From Pseudomonas sp. MTM4 (GTDB lineage Bacteria > Pseudomonadota > Gammaproteobacteria > Pseudomonadales > Pseudomonadaceae): DNA of 64,000 nucleotides. The stretch lies in NCBI RefSeq assembly GCF_019355055.1, contig NZ_CP048411.1, forward strand, positions 1,736,001-1,800,000. The letters run 5' to 3'. The translations under genes and the position numbers were made by a program. Positions 53,814-63,986 of the stretch are shown here, one piece after another. The notes under the pieces were generated by a model. That model saw nothing but the letters and a program-made list of their open reading frames with translations, did not search any database and was not told the origin of the DNA. Position 1 is the first letter of the stretch. The number at the start of each line of letters is the position of its first letter.

Positions 53814-54761
53814 ATGACCGATACTGCTTTTTTCTGCGTCCTGTCGCACGAAGGTGTCCTGGCCGTACGCGGCCCGGACGCGAACAAGTTTCTGCAGGGA
53901 CAGCTGACCTGCAACCTGAATTACCTCGACGCGCAACATTCGAGTCTCGGTGCGCGTTGCACGCCTAAAGGGCGTATGCAATCTAGCTTCCGCATTCTGG
54001 TGGAAGGCGATGGGTATCTGTTGGCGATGGATCGCGCCCTGGTGCAAACGCAGCTTGCCGAGCTCACCAAATACGCAGCGTTCTCGAAATCCAAGCTGTA
54101 TGACGAAAGCGACGAATGGGTTCGTTTCGGCCTCAGCGCCGGGGACGGCGCCTTGGTCAGTCTCGGCCTGGATCTTTCCGCGAACGCGGATCAAGTGGTT
54201 TCCACCCACGGATTGATCGCCGTCCGCCTTGCCGATGGCCGCGCCGAACTATGGACGCGCGCGAAGGATGCCGAAACCACACGCCTGCGGCTCGCCGCCC
54301 AGCTTTCCGAAGCATCGATCGATTCCTGGTTGCTGGCGCAAATTCGTGCAGGTATTGGCCAGGTCGTAGCTGCCACCCAGGAGCTTTTCATCCCACAAAT
54401 GATCAACCTCCAGGCACTGGGCGGGGTCAGCTTCAAGAAGGGCTGCTATACCGGCCAGGAAATCGTTGCGCGGATGCAATATCTCGGCAAGCTGAAGCGC
54501 CGTTTGCATCGGCTTGCCGCTGAAAACGCCGATACCACGGTGCCGGAACCGGGTGTCGAACTGTATTCACCAGTCCATGGTTCCAGCGTTGGGGAAGTGG
54601 TGTTGGCGGCAAGTGCTGCGGGCGGGCTGGAACTGCTAGCAGTTCTGCAGGAAGACGCCGCAGCCGACGGGCGAATATTCCTCGGCTCACCCGATGGTAT
54701 TCCGCTGACCTTGCGCGACCTGCCGTACACCCTGAACGCGGACCGCGAAATCCAGCGTTAG
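53814..54761 (+). CDS. ygfZ: YgfZ/GcvT-like folate-binding protein
   Basis: Tetrahydrofolate-dependent protein supporting biogenesis or repair of certain Fe-S enzymes. The 315-residue protein has the GcvT-like fold and the diagnostic motif KGCYTGQEIVARMQYLGKLKR (about 209-229), including the conserved Cys. The start at 53814 fits the family; the longer in-frame stretch upstream covers the divergent promoter region of sdhE and is rejected. sdhE and ygfZ are also neighbours in enterobacteria, both linked to respiratory-enzyme assembly. Confidence 0.92.
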   Translation: MTDTAFFCVLSHEGVLAVRGPDANKFLQGQLTCNLNYLDAQHSSLGARCTPKGRMQSSFRILVEGDGYLLAMDRALVQTQLAELTKYAAFSKSKLYDESDEWVRFGLSAGDGALVSLGLDLSANADQVVSTHGLIAVRLADGRAELWTRAKDAETTRLRLAAQLSEASIDSWLLAQIRAGIGQVVAATQELFIPQMINLQALGGVSFKKGCYTGQEIVARMQYLGKLKRRLHRLAAENADTTVPEPGVELYSPVHGSSVGEVVLAASAAGGLELLAVLQEDAAADGRIFLGSPDGIPLTLRDLPYTLNADREIQR

Positions 54762-54806
54762 CCTTACTTGCCATGCCCAACACAGAATCACCCATTAAGG
54801 AGAGAC

Positions 54807-55643
54807 ATGAGTACTCTTGCCGATAAAGTTCTGCAGGAACTGATGCAAGCGATCGAAAGTGACGAGCTGGTCCTGCCGACGCTACCGGAAGTGGCACTGC
54901 GAGTCCGTGAAGCTGCGGAAGATCCCGACGTGAGCATTCCGACCCTGGCCAAGGTGATCGGCAACGACACTGCTCTTACGGCGCGCATCATCAAGGTCGT
55001 GAACAGCCCCCTGCTGCGCACCAACCGGGAGATCAACGACCTGCAGATGGCGATAAGCCGTCTTGGCATCAATTACACCTCGAACCTGGCGACCGGCCTT
55101 GCCATGGAGCAGATGTTCCAGGCGACGACGGACGTGGTCGATCGCAAAATGCGAGAGGTCTGGAACAAGAGCACCGAAATAGCCGCCATTAGCCATGTTC
55201 TGTGCCGTAATTTCACGCGGCTTCCGGCTGATCAGGCGACGTTGGCGGGGTTGATTCATCAGATCGGCGTTCTACCGATCCTTACGTACGCAGAAGAACA
55301 TAGCGCCCTGCTCAGCGACTCCATAAGCCTTAATCATGTCATCGATCGAATTCATCCGATCATTGGGGAAAAGATTCTGCGCGCTTGGGAATTCCCCGAG
55401 CCAATCGCAGCGGTTCCCGGCCAGCATCTGAATTTCTCTCGCATCTCGGACAAGGTGGATTACGTCGACATCGTTCAGGTCGCTACTTTGCAGAGTTACA
55501 TCGGAACCTCTCATCCTTACACCCAGCTCGACTGGAACCAGATTCCCGCATTCAGCAAGCTGGGACTCAACCCGAATACGCTGCTACAGGAGGACGAAGA
55601 TCTGTCCGCCGCGATGGATGCGGCGATGAGCATGTTGCAGTAA
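54807..55643 (+). CDS. HDOD-domain signalling protein
   Basis: A 278-residue cytoplasmic protein made almost entirely of one HDOD domain (about 20-215), a metal-free relative of HD phosphohydrolases used in regulatory cascades. Typical segments are LPTLPEVALRVREAAEDP (about 23-40), KVIGNDTALTARIIKVVNSP (about 49-68), and AGLIHQIGVLPIL (about 151-163). The HD residue pair of active enzymes is not conserved (HQ in LIHQIG). AAGGAGAG precedes the ATG at 54807. Partner and signal unknown. Confidence 0.87.
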   Translation: MSTLADKVLQELMQAIESDELVLPTLPEVALRVREAAEDPDVSIPTLAKVIGNDTALTARIIKVVNSPLLRTNREINDLQMAISRLGINYTSNLATGLAMEQMFQATTDVVDRKMREVWNKSTEIAAISHVLCRNFTRLPADQATLAGLIHQIGVLPILTYAEEHSALLSDSISLNHVIDRIHPIIGEKILRAWEFPEPIAAVPGQHLNFSRISDKVDYVDIVQVATLQSYIGTSHPYTQLDWNQIPAFSKLGLNPNTLLQEDEDLSAAMDAAMSMLQ

Positions 55644-55843
55644 CCCCTCGCGGGTGCTGCCTGGCACCCGCAATCCTTCTCGCCTGCCGCGCCTGGACTC
55701 AGGTTGCTGACCGTTGGCCGCATGCAATGAACCGCTACCGCCGCGCCAAGTCACAAGATTAACGGCGTACTTGCCGTATCACGCTGGTGCGCCGGTCACG
55801 TCTCGGCCGCACCTGTCTGTCAGGTAGATGAAGGAGAACAAAA

Positions 55844-56356
55844 ATGACCCCTAAAGCGTTCTTTTCTGGTGCTGCAGCAGTGCTATTCGGTGTGGCGGCA
55901 AACTTTGCATTAGCGGCGGAAGGTGAAAATTTCGTCGACGAAGCGTCCGCAAAAGGCATGGCGGAAATCGAAACCGCCAAGCTGGCGCTGGACAAAGGCA
56001 CGGCTGAAGACGTCAAGACGTTCGCGCAGAAAATGATCGACGACCACACCAAGTCGAATCAGAAGCTTGCCGAGATTGCCGGCCAGCACGACGATCTGGA
56101 AATGTCGGACGAAGCGGCTCTCATGGATAAGGCCAAAGCCATGATCCTCAAGCTGCGTGAAGGTGAGAATTTCGACCAAGCCTATGCCAACAATCAGGTC
56201 ATGGCCCACGAACAAACCATCGAGCTGTATCGCGAATATGCGAAGAACGGTGAAAACGCCGAACTCAAGCAGTTTGCCGAAACGACGCTGAAGGAGCTGG
56301 AGCAGCACCTGCAGCACGCCCAGGAACTGGCCGCTGCCCACGGTGGTAACCAGTAA
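55844..56356 (+). CDS. DUF4142 exported protein
   Basis: A 170-residue predicted periplasmic protein with a signal peptide (1-24, cleaved after ALA). The mature helical ferritin-like bundle fits the DUF4142 family, with KTFAQKMIDDHTKSNQKL near residues 58-75 and a His-rich end (LEQHLQHAQELAAAHGG). AAGGAG lies upstream of the ATG. The role of the family is unknown, often suggested to be stress-related. It converges with ung. Confidence 0.87.
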   Translation: MTPKAFFSGAAAVLFGVAANFALAAEGENFVDEASAKGMAEIETAKLALDKGTAEDVKTFAQKMIDDHTKSNQKLAEIAGQHDDLEMSDEAALMDKAKAMILKLREGENFDQAYANNQVMAHEQTIELYREYAKNGENAELKQFAETTLKELEQHLQHAQELAAAHGGNQ

Positions 56357-56392
56357 GACTGTCGATTGGCGCCGCAGACGCGGCGCCACGCT

Positions 56393-57088
56393 TCAGACGT
56401 CGCTAGGGAGTCGCCAGTCGATCGGCTCCTTACCTTGTTGTTTGAGGAACTGGTTGGCGCGACTGAAGTGTCCGTTACCGATGAACCCTCTGTGAGCCGA
56501 TAGCGGCGACGGATGTACCGATTTGAGCAGCAAATGCTTGGTCGGATCGATCAGCTTTGCCTTGCTCTGAGCATGCGCGCCCCAGAGCATGAACACCACA
56601 TTCGAGCATCGCTCGCTTACCACTTCGATGATTCTGTCCGTCAGGCGCTGCCAACCCTTCTTCGCGTGGGACCCTGCCATCCCCTGCTCGACCGTCAATG
56701 AGGTGTTGAGCATCAGAACGCCCTGATCCGCCCAGTGCTGCAGATAGCCATGGCGAGGGATGTCCAGATTCAGGTCGCGCTTGAGCTCTTTGAAAATGTT
56801 CTGCAGCGACGGCGGCGGCGCCACGCCTGGCTGTACCGAAAAGCACAAGCCGTGTGCCTGCCCGGCGCCGTGGTAGGGATCCTGCCCCAGAATGACCGCC
56901 CGGACCTGATCGACAGGGGTGGAATTCAATGCATTGAAGATCAACGGCCCCGGCGGATAGATGATCTTTCCAGCCGCTTTTTCGCTGCGCAGAAACGCAC
57001 CCAGCTCCTTCATGTAAGGCTGCTCGAACTCGTTCTGTAACGCGGCCTTCCAGCTTTCTTCGAGTTTGACGCGATCAACCTGACTCAT
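56393..57088 (-). CDS. ung: Uracil-DNA glycosylase
   Basis: Family 1 base-excision repair enzyme that removes uracil from DNA. The 231-residue protein has the catalytic water-activating Asp in [20 protein letters not shown] (about 66-85), the uracil-pocket Asn in [17 protein letters not shown] region near 130, and the minor-groove loop [11 protein letters not shown] with catalytic His near residue 192. The product length is standard. Convergent with the DUF4142 gene. Confidence 0.97.
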   Translation of the reverse strand: MSQVDRVKLEESWKAALQNEFEQPYMKELGAFLRSEKAAGKIIYPPGPLIFNALNSTPVDQVRAVILGQDPYHGAGQAHGLCFSVQPGVAPPPSLQNIFKELKRDLNLDIPRHGYLQHWADQGVLMLNTSLTVEQGMAGSHAKKGWQRLTDRIIEVVSERCSNVVFMLWGAHAQSKAKLIDPTKHLLLKSVHPSPLSAHRGFIGNGHFSRANQFLKQQGKEPIDWRLPSDV

Positions 57089-57299
57089 AGCGCTGCCCTG
57101 ATTGCGAGGCGCTGAACCCTAAGCAAAGGATTGCGGGGAGTCAACGCGCGAGGCCGCCCAAACATTCTTTTCGCGGAATGTCGCCTACCGCACACTTACA
57201 TAAAGGTTCCCCCGTATACGACCAATGAATGCGTGACGAAAAGCCGCAGGGCACAGTAAAAAGCCTCTCACCAACAACAAATACAATAAGGACTCTGCA

Positions 57300-58544
57300 A
57301 TGAAACGGATTACGCTCCTGGCTCTGGGGCTAGGGTTCTGCCTGGCTGCCGAAGCTGCCGATCCGATCACTCTCGGCCTCAACTACCCCCGCACCGGCAG
57401 TTACAAAGAGGAAGGCCTCTCGCAGATGCGCGGCGCACTGCTGGCCATCGATGAAATCAACGCCAAAGGCGGCGTACTGGGCCGCCCATTGAAGCTGTCC
57501 ACCCGCAACTCCGCGTCGCGCCCGGAAAAAGCCGTAGCCAACGTCGACAAGCTAGCCGACGAGGGGGCTGCCATGCTGTTTGGTGGCGCTTCGAGTGCTG
57601 TCGCCATTGCCGCCGGAAAGCGTGCCAAGGAACGCGGTTTGCTCTATTTCGGCACCCTCACCTATTCCAACGACACGACCGGGAAGGATGCCCATCGCTA
57701 CATGTTCCGCGAGTGCAACAACGCCTGGATGAGCGCAAAGGTGCTGGGCCAGTATCTGAACCAGCACCTGCCCAACAAGCGCTACTTCTACATCACCTCC
57801 GACTACACCTGGGGCCATACCAGCGAAAGCTCTCTGCGCCAGGCAACCGGCACGCAGGACAGCAGCCGACATCCCAGCATCAGCACGGCTTTTCCCGGCG
57901 CACGCCTTTCCGACTATCGTGCCGCCCTGACCGAAGTAGCCAAAAGCGAGGCCGAGGTACTCGTGCTGGTGCTGTTCGGGGAAGACTTGGTCCGCGCGAT
58001 GCGGATCGCCGATGAACTCGGCCTGAACAAGAGAATGCAGGTCGCGGTGCCCAACCTGACGCTGAGCATGGTCGAAACGGCCGGGCCGGACATCATGCGC
58101 GGCGTTTTGGGCACAGAGCCGTGGACCTGGCGCGTACCAGAGCTGGAAGGGTCGGTCGCTGGCAAGCAGTTCGTCAAAAGTTTCGACGAGCGTTACCAGA
58201 CCCATCCATCCAGTTCCGCAGCCTCGGCCTACAGCATCGTTTACCAGTGGGCCGACGCCGCGAATCGCGCACGCAGCCTCGACAGCGAGCGAATCATCGC
58301 GGCGCTCGAAGGTCATCGTTACACTCTGCTCAAGGACGAGCAGCAATGGCGGGCCTTCGATCATCAGAACGTTCAGACGGTGTACGCGGTGAAGGTCAAG
58401 CCGCGCGAGGAAGTGCTCAAGGACCGCTTCAAGCAGGACTACTTCGAAATCGTTCATCGCCTGACCGGAGAGCAGGCTGCGCCAACCCTTGCCGAATGGC
58501 AGGCCGAACGCCGCTCTGGCAATCAGACGCTGGCGCTGCAATAA
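57300..58544 (+). CDS. ABC-type periplasmic substrate-binding protein (Peripla_BP_6)
   Basis: A 414-residue exported protein of the branched-chain amino acid/amide/urea-binding type I fold. The signal peptide covers residues 1-19 (cleaved near AEAAD), and the mature start ITLGLNYPRTGSYKEEG is typical, as are DEINAKGGVLGRPLKL (about 51-66) and VAIAAGKRAKERGLLYFG. No permease or ATPase genes follow, so it is an orphan receptor that may serve a distant transporter or a sensor kinase. The ligand is unknown. AAGGA precedes the ATG. Confidence 0.85.
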   Translation: MKRITLLALGLGFCLAAEAADPITLGLNYPRTGSYKEEGLSQMRGALLAIDEINAKGGVLGRPLKLSTRNSASRPEKAVANVDKLADEGAAMLFGGASSAVAIAAGKRAKERGLLYFGTLTYSNDTTGKDAHRYMFRECNNAWMSAKVLGQYLNQHLPNKRYFYITSDYTWGHTSESSLRQATGTQDSSRHPSISTAFPGARLSDYRAALTEVAKSEAEVLVLVLFGEDLVRAMRIADELGLNKRMQVAVPNLTLSMVETAGPDIMRGVLGTEPWTWRVPELEGSVAGKQFVKSFDERYQTHPSSSAASAYSIVYQWADAANRARSLDSERIIAALEGHRYTLLKDEQQWRAFDHQNVQTVYAVKVKPREEVLKDRFKQDYFEIVHRLTGEQAAPTLAEWQAERRSGNQTLALQ

Positions 58545-58790
58545 CCCGCAGCCGGAGCGGCGCTGTCCAGCCCGTGCCGCTCCGACGTTTTTCACTCTTT
58601 GCGCATCAGCGCGCGCACTGGTCTTATCTGTCCCAGCGACAATTCCGATCGTCCTGGTCATACCTGGACGGATCGCGCCTAGACTTCATCTAACGGTTTC
58701 CGTCATGACCATCGTTCTGCAACGCGCGGCTCAATCGCGTATCTGATGCAGACAAGTCGCACGTAGTTGATTCCGACGAGGACGACCATC

Positions 58791-59612
58791 ATGAGCAGCA
58801 CCGCAGTTGAACCTTACAAGTCTGGGGTCTTCGATCTGACCCACAAGCTGACCGTAGAAAAGCATGGGCATACCGCACTGATCACCATCAACCATCCACC
58901 CGCCAATACCTGGGACCGCGAATCACTGATCGGCCTCAAACAGGTCGTCGAACACCTGAATTATGACGACGACGTATACGCGCTCGTCATTTGCGGGCAG
59001 GGTGAGAAATTCTTCAGCGCTGGCGCCGACCTCAAACTCTTCGCTGATGGCGATCGAACCCGCGCTCGAGAAATGGCGAGACGCTTCGGTGAGGCTTTCG
59101 AGGCTCTACGCGAATTTCGCGGGGTATCGATAGCCGCCATCAACGGCTTCGCTCTCGGCGGTGGGCTGGAATGTGCACTGGCCTGCGATATCCGCATTGC
59201 CGAACAGCACGTACAACTCGGTTTACCGGAAGCCTCGGTCGGCCTGTTGCCATGCGCCGGAGGCACACAGGCGCTTGCCTGGCTGGTGGGTGAAGGTTGG
59301 GCCAAGCGGATGATTCTTTGTGGTGAACGGATAACAGCGGAAACGGCGATGCGTATCGGTCTGGTAGAACAAGTGGTGGAACCTGGCGAGGCTCGCGGGC
59401 ATGCGCTGCTGCTAGCCTCCCGCGTGGCAAGTCAGAGCCCTGTGGCCATACGCAAGATCAAACCACTGATAGATTCCATGCGCAGCCGCGGACCAGTAAT
59501 GCTCGCAGCTGCCGAACGCGAAGCCTTCGTCGATCTGTTCGAAGCCGAAGATACCCTGGAGGGCGTCAACGCTTTTCTTGAGAAGCGCGAACCGCGCTGG
59601 AGAAATCGTTAG
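58791..59612 (+). CDS. Enoyl-CoA hydratase/isomerase (crotonase) family enzyme
   Basis: A 273-residue acyl-CoA enzyme. The oxyanion-hole segments FFSAGADLKLF (about 77-87) and INGFALGGGLECALACD (about 118-134) are present. Both catalytic Glu positions of true hydratases are occupied (the Glu of GGGLECALACD and of GLPEASVGLLPCAGGTQ), so hydratase activity is plausible. The start at 58791 is favoured over 58767. No other fatty-acid genes are near, so the pathway is not defined. Confidence 0.9.
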   Translation: MSSTAVEPYKSGVFDLTHKLTVEKHGHTALITINHPPANTWDRESLIGLKQVVEHLNYDDDVYALVICGQGEKFFSAGADLKLFADGDRTRAREMARRFGEAFEALREFRGVSIAAINGFALGGGLECALACDIRIAEQHVQLGLPEASVGLLPCAGGTQALAWLVGEGWAKRMILCGERITAETAMRIGLVEQVVEPGEARGHALLLASRVASQSPVAIRKIKPLIDSMRSRGPVMLAAAEREAFVDLFEAEDTLEGVNAFLEKREPRWRNR

Positions 59613-59687
59613 CCCGTTATCACCGCAACGGTTCGTCACGCCCAGGCTTGGGCGCACCCGAGCGTGCCGAAAAAGCGGGTCAATCTC

Positions 59688-60134
59688 TCAACGCTGATGA
59701 TGCCGGCCGTTGAAATCACGACGCTGATGCATCCGGTAGTCACGCCCGTCACGAATCATTGGCGACCGACCAAAGCGTTGGGGGTGTTCGCGATGCCAAC
59801 GTTGAGGACGGTCGAACCCTGACTTGCGTCCATCATTCCAACGTTGCGGCCGGTGAATCTCACCGCGGCGCTCATGGCTCCAGCGCTGCCGGTCCGTTCC
59901 CCGATGTCGATCGTAATACTGCGGCGGTAGCTGACCCTGATAGCGCGGCGGCAAATTCTGCGGATATTGCCGGTGCTGCGAGTACGGGCTGCGCGGGTCG
60001 TACTGGTAGGCGCGGTTTTCGACGCGATAGCTGCCGCCATCCGGCTGATACACCCACACGCCACCTCGTGATTGCGCGCATGCCTGGGTCCCGAAGCCGA
60101 GACCAAGCAGCAAGATCACCAATGGAATCTTCAT
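59688..60134 (-). CDS. Small exported Arg/His/Tyr-rich protein
   Basis: A 148-residue protein with a signal peptide (1-20, LVILLLGLGFGTQACA). Its mature part is highly basic and low in complexity: repeated PQ-, RW-, RP- and QR-rich segments such as HRGTDRQRWSHERRGE, HRPQRW and RPQRWHREHPQRF. GGAGG lies upstream of the ATG at 60134. An N-terminal lipobox-like ACAQ could also make it a lipoprotein. No family recognised; it may bind polyanions or metals in the envelope, but that is a guess. Confidence 0.65.
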   Translation of the reverse strand: MKIPLVILLLGLGFGTQACAQSRGGVWVYQPDGGSYRVENRAYQYDPRSPYSQHRQYPQNLPPRYQGQLPPQYYDRHRGTDRQRWSHERRGEIHRPQRWNDGRKSGFDRPQRWHREHPQRFGRSPMIRDGRDYRMHQRRDFNGRHHQR

Positions 60135-60358
60135 TGAACACCTCCAGCAGCCGCTCTGCTTGAACGTTGCGGCCATGTCACATCAGACCACAGCATAGGA
60201 AAGGCTGACGAGTGACCTGACAGCTGGCGCATTTCCATATATGTCATGGCCCCGGTTCGAGCGGGGTCCGGGCAGTCGCGGCCTTGTATGGCCGCCATCG
60301 CTTCCCGATAATAGCGGCCTTTTAGCTCGGGCTCGTGCAGAGCACCACAGGAACCCGC

Positions 60359-60943
60359 ATGACCGAACTCGCCCTGATCATGGTTAGCGCCATCCTGGTC
60401 AACAATTTCGTGCTGGTACAGTTTCTCGGCCTGTGCCCGTTCATGGGCGTCTCGAAAAAGATCGAAACCGCCATCGGCCTGTCGTTGGCCACTACCTTCG
60501 TGCTGACATTGGCCGCGATGTGCAGCTATCTGGTGCAGCAGTACGTGCTCAAACCGCTAGATCTGGAATTCCTGCGCACCATCAGCTTCATCCTGGTGAT
60601 CGCCGTGGTGGTGCAGTTCACCGAAATGGTGGTGAACAAGACCAGTCCTCTTCTATACCGCGTGCTGGGCATCTTCCTGCCACTGATCACCACCAACTGC
60701 ATCGTGCTGGGCGTCGCCCTGCTCAATGCCAACAAATCCGAATTCACCTTCATCACCGCGACCGCCAATGGCTTTGCAGCCGGCCTGGGTTTCTCCTTGG
60801 TGCTGGTGCTGTTCGCCGCCATGCGTGAGCGCATCGCCATCGCCGACGTTCCCAAGTCGTTCCAGGGCGCGGCCATCGGCATGGTCACCGCCGGCCTGAT
60901 GTCACTGGCGTTCATGGGCTTCACCGGGTTGATCAAGCTATGA
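60359..60943 (+). CDS. rsxA: Electron transport complex subunit RsxA/RnfA
   Basis: Integral membrane subunit of the Rnf/Rsx ion-pumping ferredoxin:NAD oxidoreductase. The 194-residue protein has six membrane helices with the conserved [20 protein letters not shown] start and [11 protein letters not shown] segment, whose Cys helps bind an intramembrane Fe-S centre. It overlaps rsxB by 4 bp. In gammaproteobacteria the complex also reduces SoxR; in nitrogen fixers it supplies nitrogenase. Here only A to C are visible, D, G, E being beyond the window. Confidence 0.96.
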   Translation: MTELALIMVSAILVNNFVLVQFLGLCPFMGVSKKIETAIGLSLATTFVLTLAAMCSYLVQQYVLKPLDLEFLRTISFILVIAVVVQFTEMVVNKTSPLLYRVLGIFLPLITTNCIVLGVALLNANKSEFTFITATANGFAAGLGFSLVLVLFAAMRERIAIADVPKSFQGAAIGMVTAGLMSLAFMGFTGLIKL

Positions 60944-61515
60944 GTCTGGTCGTGATCGCCGTGCTCGCGTTATTGGCGCTGTGCCTGGTGTGCGGTGCGA
61001 TCCTCGGGTTTGCGGCGGTGCGCTTCCGGGTCGAAGGTGACCCGATCGCCGAGCAGATCAATGCGCTGCTGCCGCAGACCCAGTGTGGCCAGTGTGGCTA
61101 TCCGGGCTGCAAGCCCTACGCCGAAGCGATTGCCGGCGGCGACAAGATCAACAAGTGCCCACCGGGCGGCGAGTCCACCATCCAGGCGCTGGCCGACCTG
61201 CTGGATGTCGAGCCCGAACCGCTGGATGCCGTGGAAGGTGAAGTACCGCCACGTGTCGCCTATATCCGCGAGGCCGAGTGCATCGGCTGCACCAAGTGCA
61301 TTCAGGCCTGCCCGGTGGATGCCATCGTCGGCGCCGCCAAGCAGATGCACACCGTGATTGTCTCCGAATGCACCGGCTGCGACCTCTGCGTCGAGCCCTG
61401 CCCAGTGGACTGCATCGACATGATCGAACTGGGCAGTAACCTGCAGAGCTGGAAGTGGGACCAGCCGCTGGCACCAGGCCAGTTGATCGCCAGTGACCGG
61501 GAGCAGGCCGCATGA
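60940..61515 (+). CDS. rsxB: Electron transport complex subunit RsxB/RnfB
   Basis: A 191-residue subunit with an N-terminal membrane anchor (about 5-25), an Fe-S-binding [16 protein letters not shown] motif (about 49-64), and two ferredoxin-type 4Fe-4S motifs, [13 protein letters not shown] (about 113-125) and [13 protein letters not shown] (about 143-155). It faces the cytoplasm and receives electrons for the RsxC-RsxD path. It overlaps rsxA and rsxC by 4 bp (ATGA) each, indicating translational coupling. Confidence 0.96.
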   Translation: MSLVVIAVLALLALCLVCGAILGFAAVRFRVEGDPIAEQINALLPQTQCGQCGYPGCKPYAEAIAGGDKINKCPPGGESTIQALADLLDVEPEPLDAVEGEVPPRVAYIREAECIGCTKCIQACPVDAIVGAAKQMHTVIVSECTGCDLCVEPCPVDCIDMIELGSNLQSWKWDQPLAPGQLIASDREQAA

Positions 61516-63986
61516 CCTCGCTGAACGTCTGGGACATTCATGGCGGCATCCATCCACCGGAGTGCAAGGATCTGTCCAACCGCGCGCCGATCCAGCGGAT
61601 GCCACTGCCTGCGCGGTTGATCGTACCGCTCGCCCAGCACCTGGGCGCCCCGGCCGAGCCCTGCGTGGCGCTCGGCGAGCAGGTGCTCAAAGGCCAGAAG
61701 ATTGCCGAGGCCAGCGGCTTCGTCAGCGCGCCGGTGCATGCGCCCACCTCGGGCACCGTCAGTTTCATTGGCCCGCAGCCCTACCCGCACGTCTCGGGGA
61801 TGACCGCCACGGCCATCGTCATCGACAGCGATGGCCGCGACCAGTGGATCGAGCTGCAGCCGCATACCGATTATCGCCAGCTGCCCCCTGCCGAGCTGCT
61901 GGACATCATCCGCCAGGCAGGTATCAATGGCCTTGGCGGCGCCGGCTTCCCCACCGCGGTGAAGCTGACCGCACCGCCCACGCAGACGATTCGCACGCTG
62001 GTCATCAACGGCACCGAATGCGAGCCCTACATTACCGCCGATGACCTGCTGATGCGCGAGAAGGCCGCCGAACTGATCGCGGGCATCGAGATCCTCGAAT
62101 ACCTGATCCAGCCGCAGGAAGTGCTGATCGGCATAGAAGACAACAAACCCGAGGCGATTGCCGCCGTGCGCGCTGCCGTCGCCAATCGACCCTATATGGT
62201 TAAGGTCTTTCCCACCAAGTATCCCTCCGGTGGCGAGAAGCAGCTGATCCAGATCCTCACCGGCGAGGAAGTGCCCAGTGGCGGCCTGCCGGCTGATATC
62301 GGCATGCTCTGCCAGAACGTCGGCACCTGCGTCGCCGTCCACGATGCCGTGCTGCTAGGCAAGCCGCTGATCTCGCGCATTACCACCCTGACCGGCGAAG
62401 CGCTCGTCCGGCCGATGAACATCGAGGCGCTGATCGGCACGCCAGTGGCCGAACTGCTGGCCTTCGCCGGCCTCGACAGCGGCAAGCTCAACCGCCTGAT
62501 CATGGGCGGCCCGATGATGGGCTTTACCCTGCCGTCGATGGACGTGCCGCTGATCAAGACCACCAACTGCCTGCTGGCCAGCACCCTGGCCGAGCTGCCG
62601 CCACCGCCGCCGGCCCTGCCCTGCATCCGCTGCGGCGAATGTGCTGAGGTCTGCCCGGCCAGCCTGCTGCCGCAACAACTGCATTTCTTCGCCCTGGGCC
62701 AGGAGCACGAGCAGCTCAAGGCCTACAACCTGTTCGACTGCATCGAATGCGGCGCCTGCGCCTACGTCTGCCCCTCGAGCATTCCGCTGGTGCAGTACTA
62801 CCGCGCCGCCAAAGGTGAGATCCGCGCGCTGGAACAGAAACAACAGAAAGCCGAGCACTCCAAACAACGTTTCGAACTGCGCCAGGAACGTCTGCGCCGC
62901 GCAGAAGAGCAGAAGGAAGCCGATCGCAAGGCCCGCGCCGAACGCGCCGCGCGTGCCAAGGAAGCCCAGGCGCAAACCGCCAGCCAGGACGACCCGGTTA
63001 CCCGCGTCCAGGCGCAGAAGGTTGGCCTGTCCGAAGAACAGAAGAAGCTCAAGATCGAAGCCAGCATGGCCCAGGTCGCCCTGAAGAAAGCCGAAAAGCA
63101 GCTCGCCGCCCATGCCACGCCCGAGCTGGAAGCACAGGTCGCCGAACTGCGCATCGCCGCCAGCAGCGCTCAACAGGCGCTGGACGCTGCCAATGCCGCC
63201 GCTCCGCCTGCGCAAGCCACACCCGCCCCGGCCAACGACGAAGCGGCCAAGAAGGCCAAGATCGAAGCCGCCATGCTGCGGGCCCAAGTACGCAAGCTGG
63301 AAAAACTCGAAACCCGCGATGACGAGCAGCAGGCCGAACTGACCCGCCTGCAAGCCCAACTGACCGAAGCCGAGCAAGCACTGGCCGGCGCGCAGCAAGG
63401 CGCACCCGCCGCCCCGAGCAAACCGGCCGGCGACGAGGTATTGAAGAAAGCCAAAATCGAAGCCGCGATGCTTCGCGCCCAGGTGCGCAAACTGGAAAAA
63501 CTGGAGAACCGCGACGACGAGCAGCAGGCCGAACTGACCCGCCTGCAAGCCCAACTGACCGAAGCCGAGCAAGCACTGGCCGGCGCGCAGCAAGGCGCAT
63601 CCACCGCCCCGAGCAAACCGACCGGCGACGATGTATTGAAAAAAGCCAAGATCGAGCTGGCGATGAAGCGTGCCGAACTGAAGAAAGCCGAAAAAGCCGG
63701 CGCCGATGAGGCCGAGCTCAGCAAGCTGCGCGATGGTCTGGCCAGTGCCGAACAGGCCCTGCATGCCGCAGAGGAAAAATCCGCCAAGCCGGTGCCGGAA
63801 CTGGTTCGCACCGACAAGCGCCCGATTGACGAGCAGTCCCGAGCGCTGAAGACCGAAGTAGCCTTCGCCCGCGCCGACCTGCGCAAGCTGGAGCGCGACT
63901 CCGACAGCGACGCCACCCGTGTCGAGGCCGCGCGCCAGCGTCTGAACGAGGCCGAACGCAAATTGCAGGAATACACCGACTCATAA
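61512..63986 (+). CDS. rsxC: Electron transport complex subunit RsxC/RnfC with long charged C-terminus
   Basis: NAD(H)-binding peripheral subunit of the Rsx complex, 824 residues. The core (1-440) has the [12 protein letters not shown] nucleotide/FMN motif near residue 138-149 and two 4Fe-4S motifs, [13 protein letters not shown] near 371-383 and [13 protein letters not shown] near 410-422. Residues about 440-824 are a charged Lys/Glu/Ala/Gln coiled coil of unknown function, including two near-identical 65-residue units around 581-710. Tails of this type are common in gammaproteobacterial RnfC and vary in length. The next subunit (rsxD) should begin just beyond the window. Confidence 0.95.
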   Translation: MTSLNVWDIHGGIHPPECKDLSNRAPIQRMPLPARLIVPLAQHLGAPAEPCVALGEQVLKGQKIAEASGFVSAPVHAPTSGTVSFIGPQPYPHVSGMTATAIVIDSDGRDQWIELQPHTDYRQLPPAELLDIIRQAGINGLGGAGFPTAVKLTAPPTQTIRTLVINGTECEPYITADDLLMREKAAELIAGIEILEYLIQPQEVLIGIEDNKPEAIAAVRAAVANRPYMVKVFPTKYPSGGEKQLIQILTGEEVPSGGLPADIGMLCQNVGTCVAVHDAVLLGKPLISRITTLTGEALVRPMNIEALIGTPVAELLAFAGLDSGKLNRLIMGGPMMGFTLPSMDVPLIKTTNCLLASTLAELPPPPPALPCIRCGECAEVCPASLLPQQLHFFALGQEHEQLKAYNLFDCIECGACAYVCPSSIPLVQYYRAAKGEIRALEQKQQKAEHSKQRFELRQERLRRAEEQKEADRKARAERAARAKEAQAQTASQDDPVTRVQAQKVGLSEEQKKLKIEASMAQVALKKAEKQLAAHATPELEAQVAELRIAASSAQQALDAANAAAPPAQATPAPANDEAAKKAKIEAAMLRAQVRKLEKLETRDDEQQAELTRLQAQLTEAEQALAGAQQGAPAAPSKPAGDEVLKKAKIEAAMLRAQVRKLEKLENRDDEQQAELTRLQAQLTEAEQALAGAQQGASTAPSKPTGDDVLKKAKIELAMKRAELKKAEKAGADEAELSKLRDGLASAEQALHAAEEKSAKPVPELVRTDKRPIDEQSRALKTEVAFARADLRKLERDSDSDATRVEAARQRLNEAERKLQEYTDS
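63254..63640 (+). repeat. 195-bp tandem repeat inside rsxC
   Basis: Two consecutive units of about 195 bp (65 codons) inside rsxC, starting near 63254 and 63449, encode [20 protein letters not shown], then [20 protein letters not shown] and the ALAGAQQGA segment. A third, shorter unit starts near 63644 ([19 protein letters not shown]). The frame stays open throughout. Confidence 0.9.
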
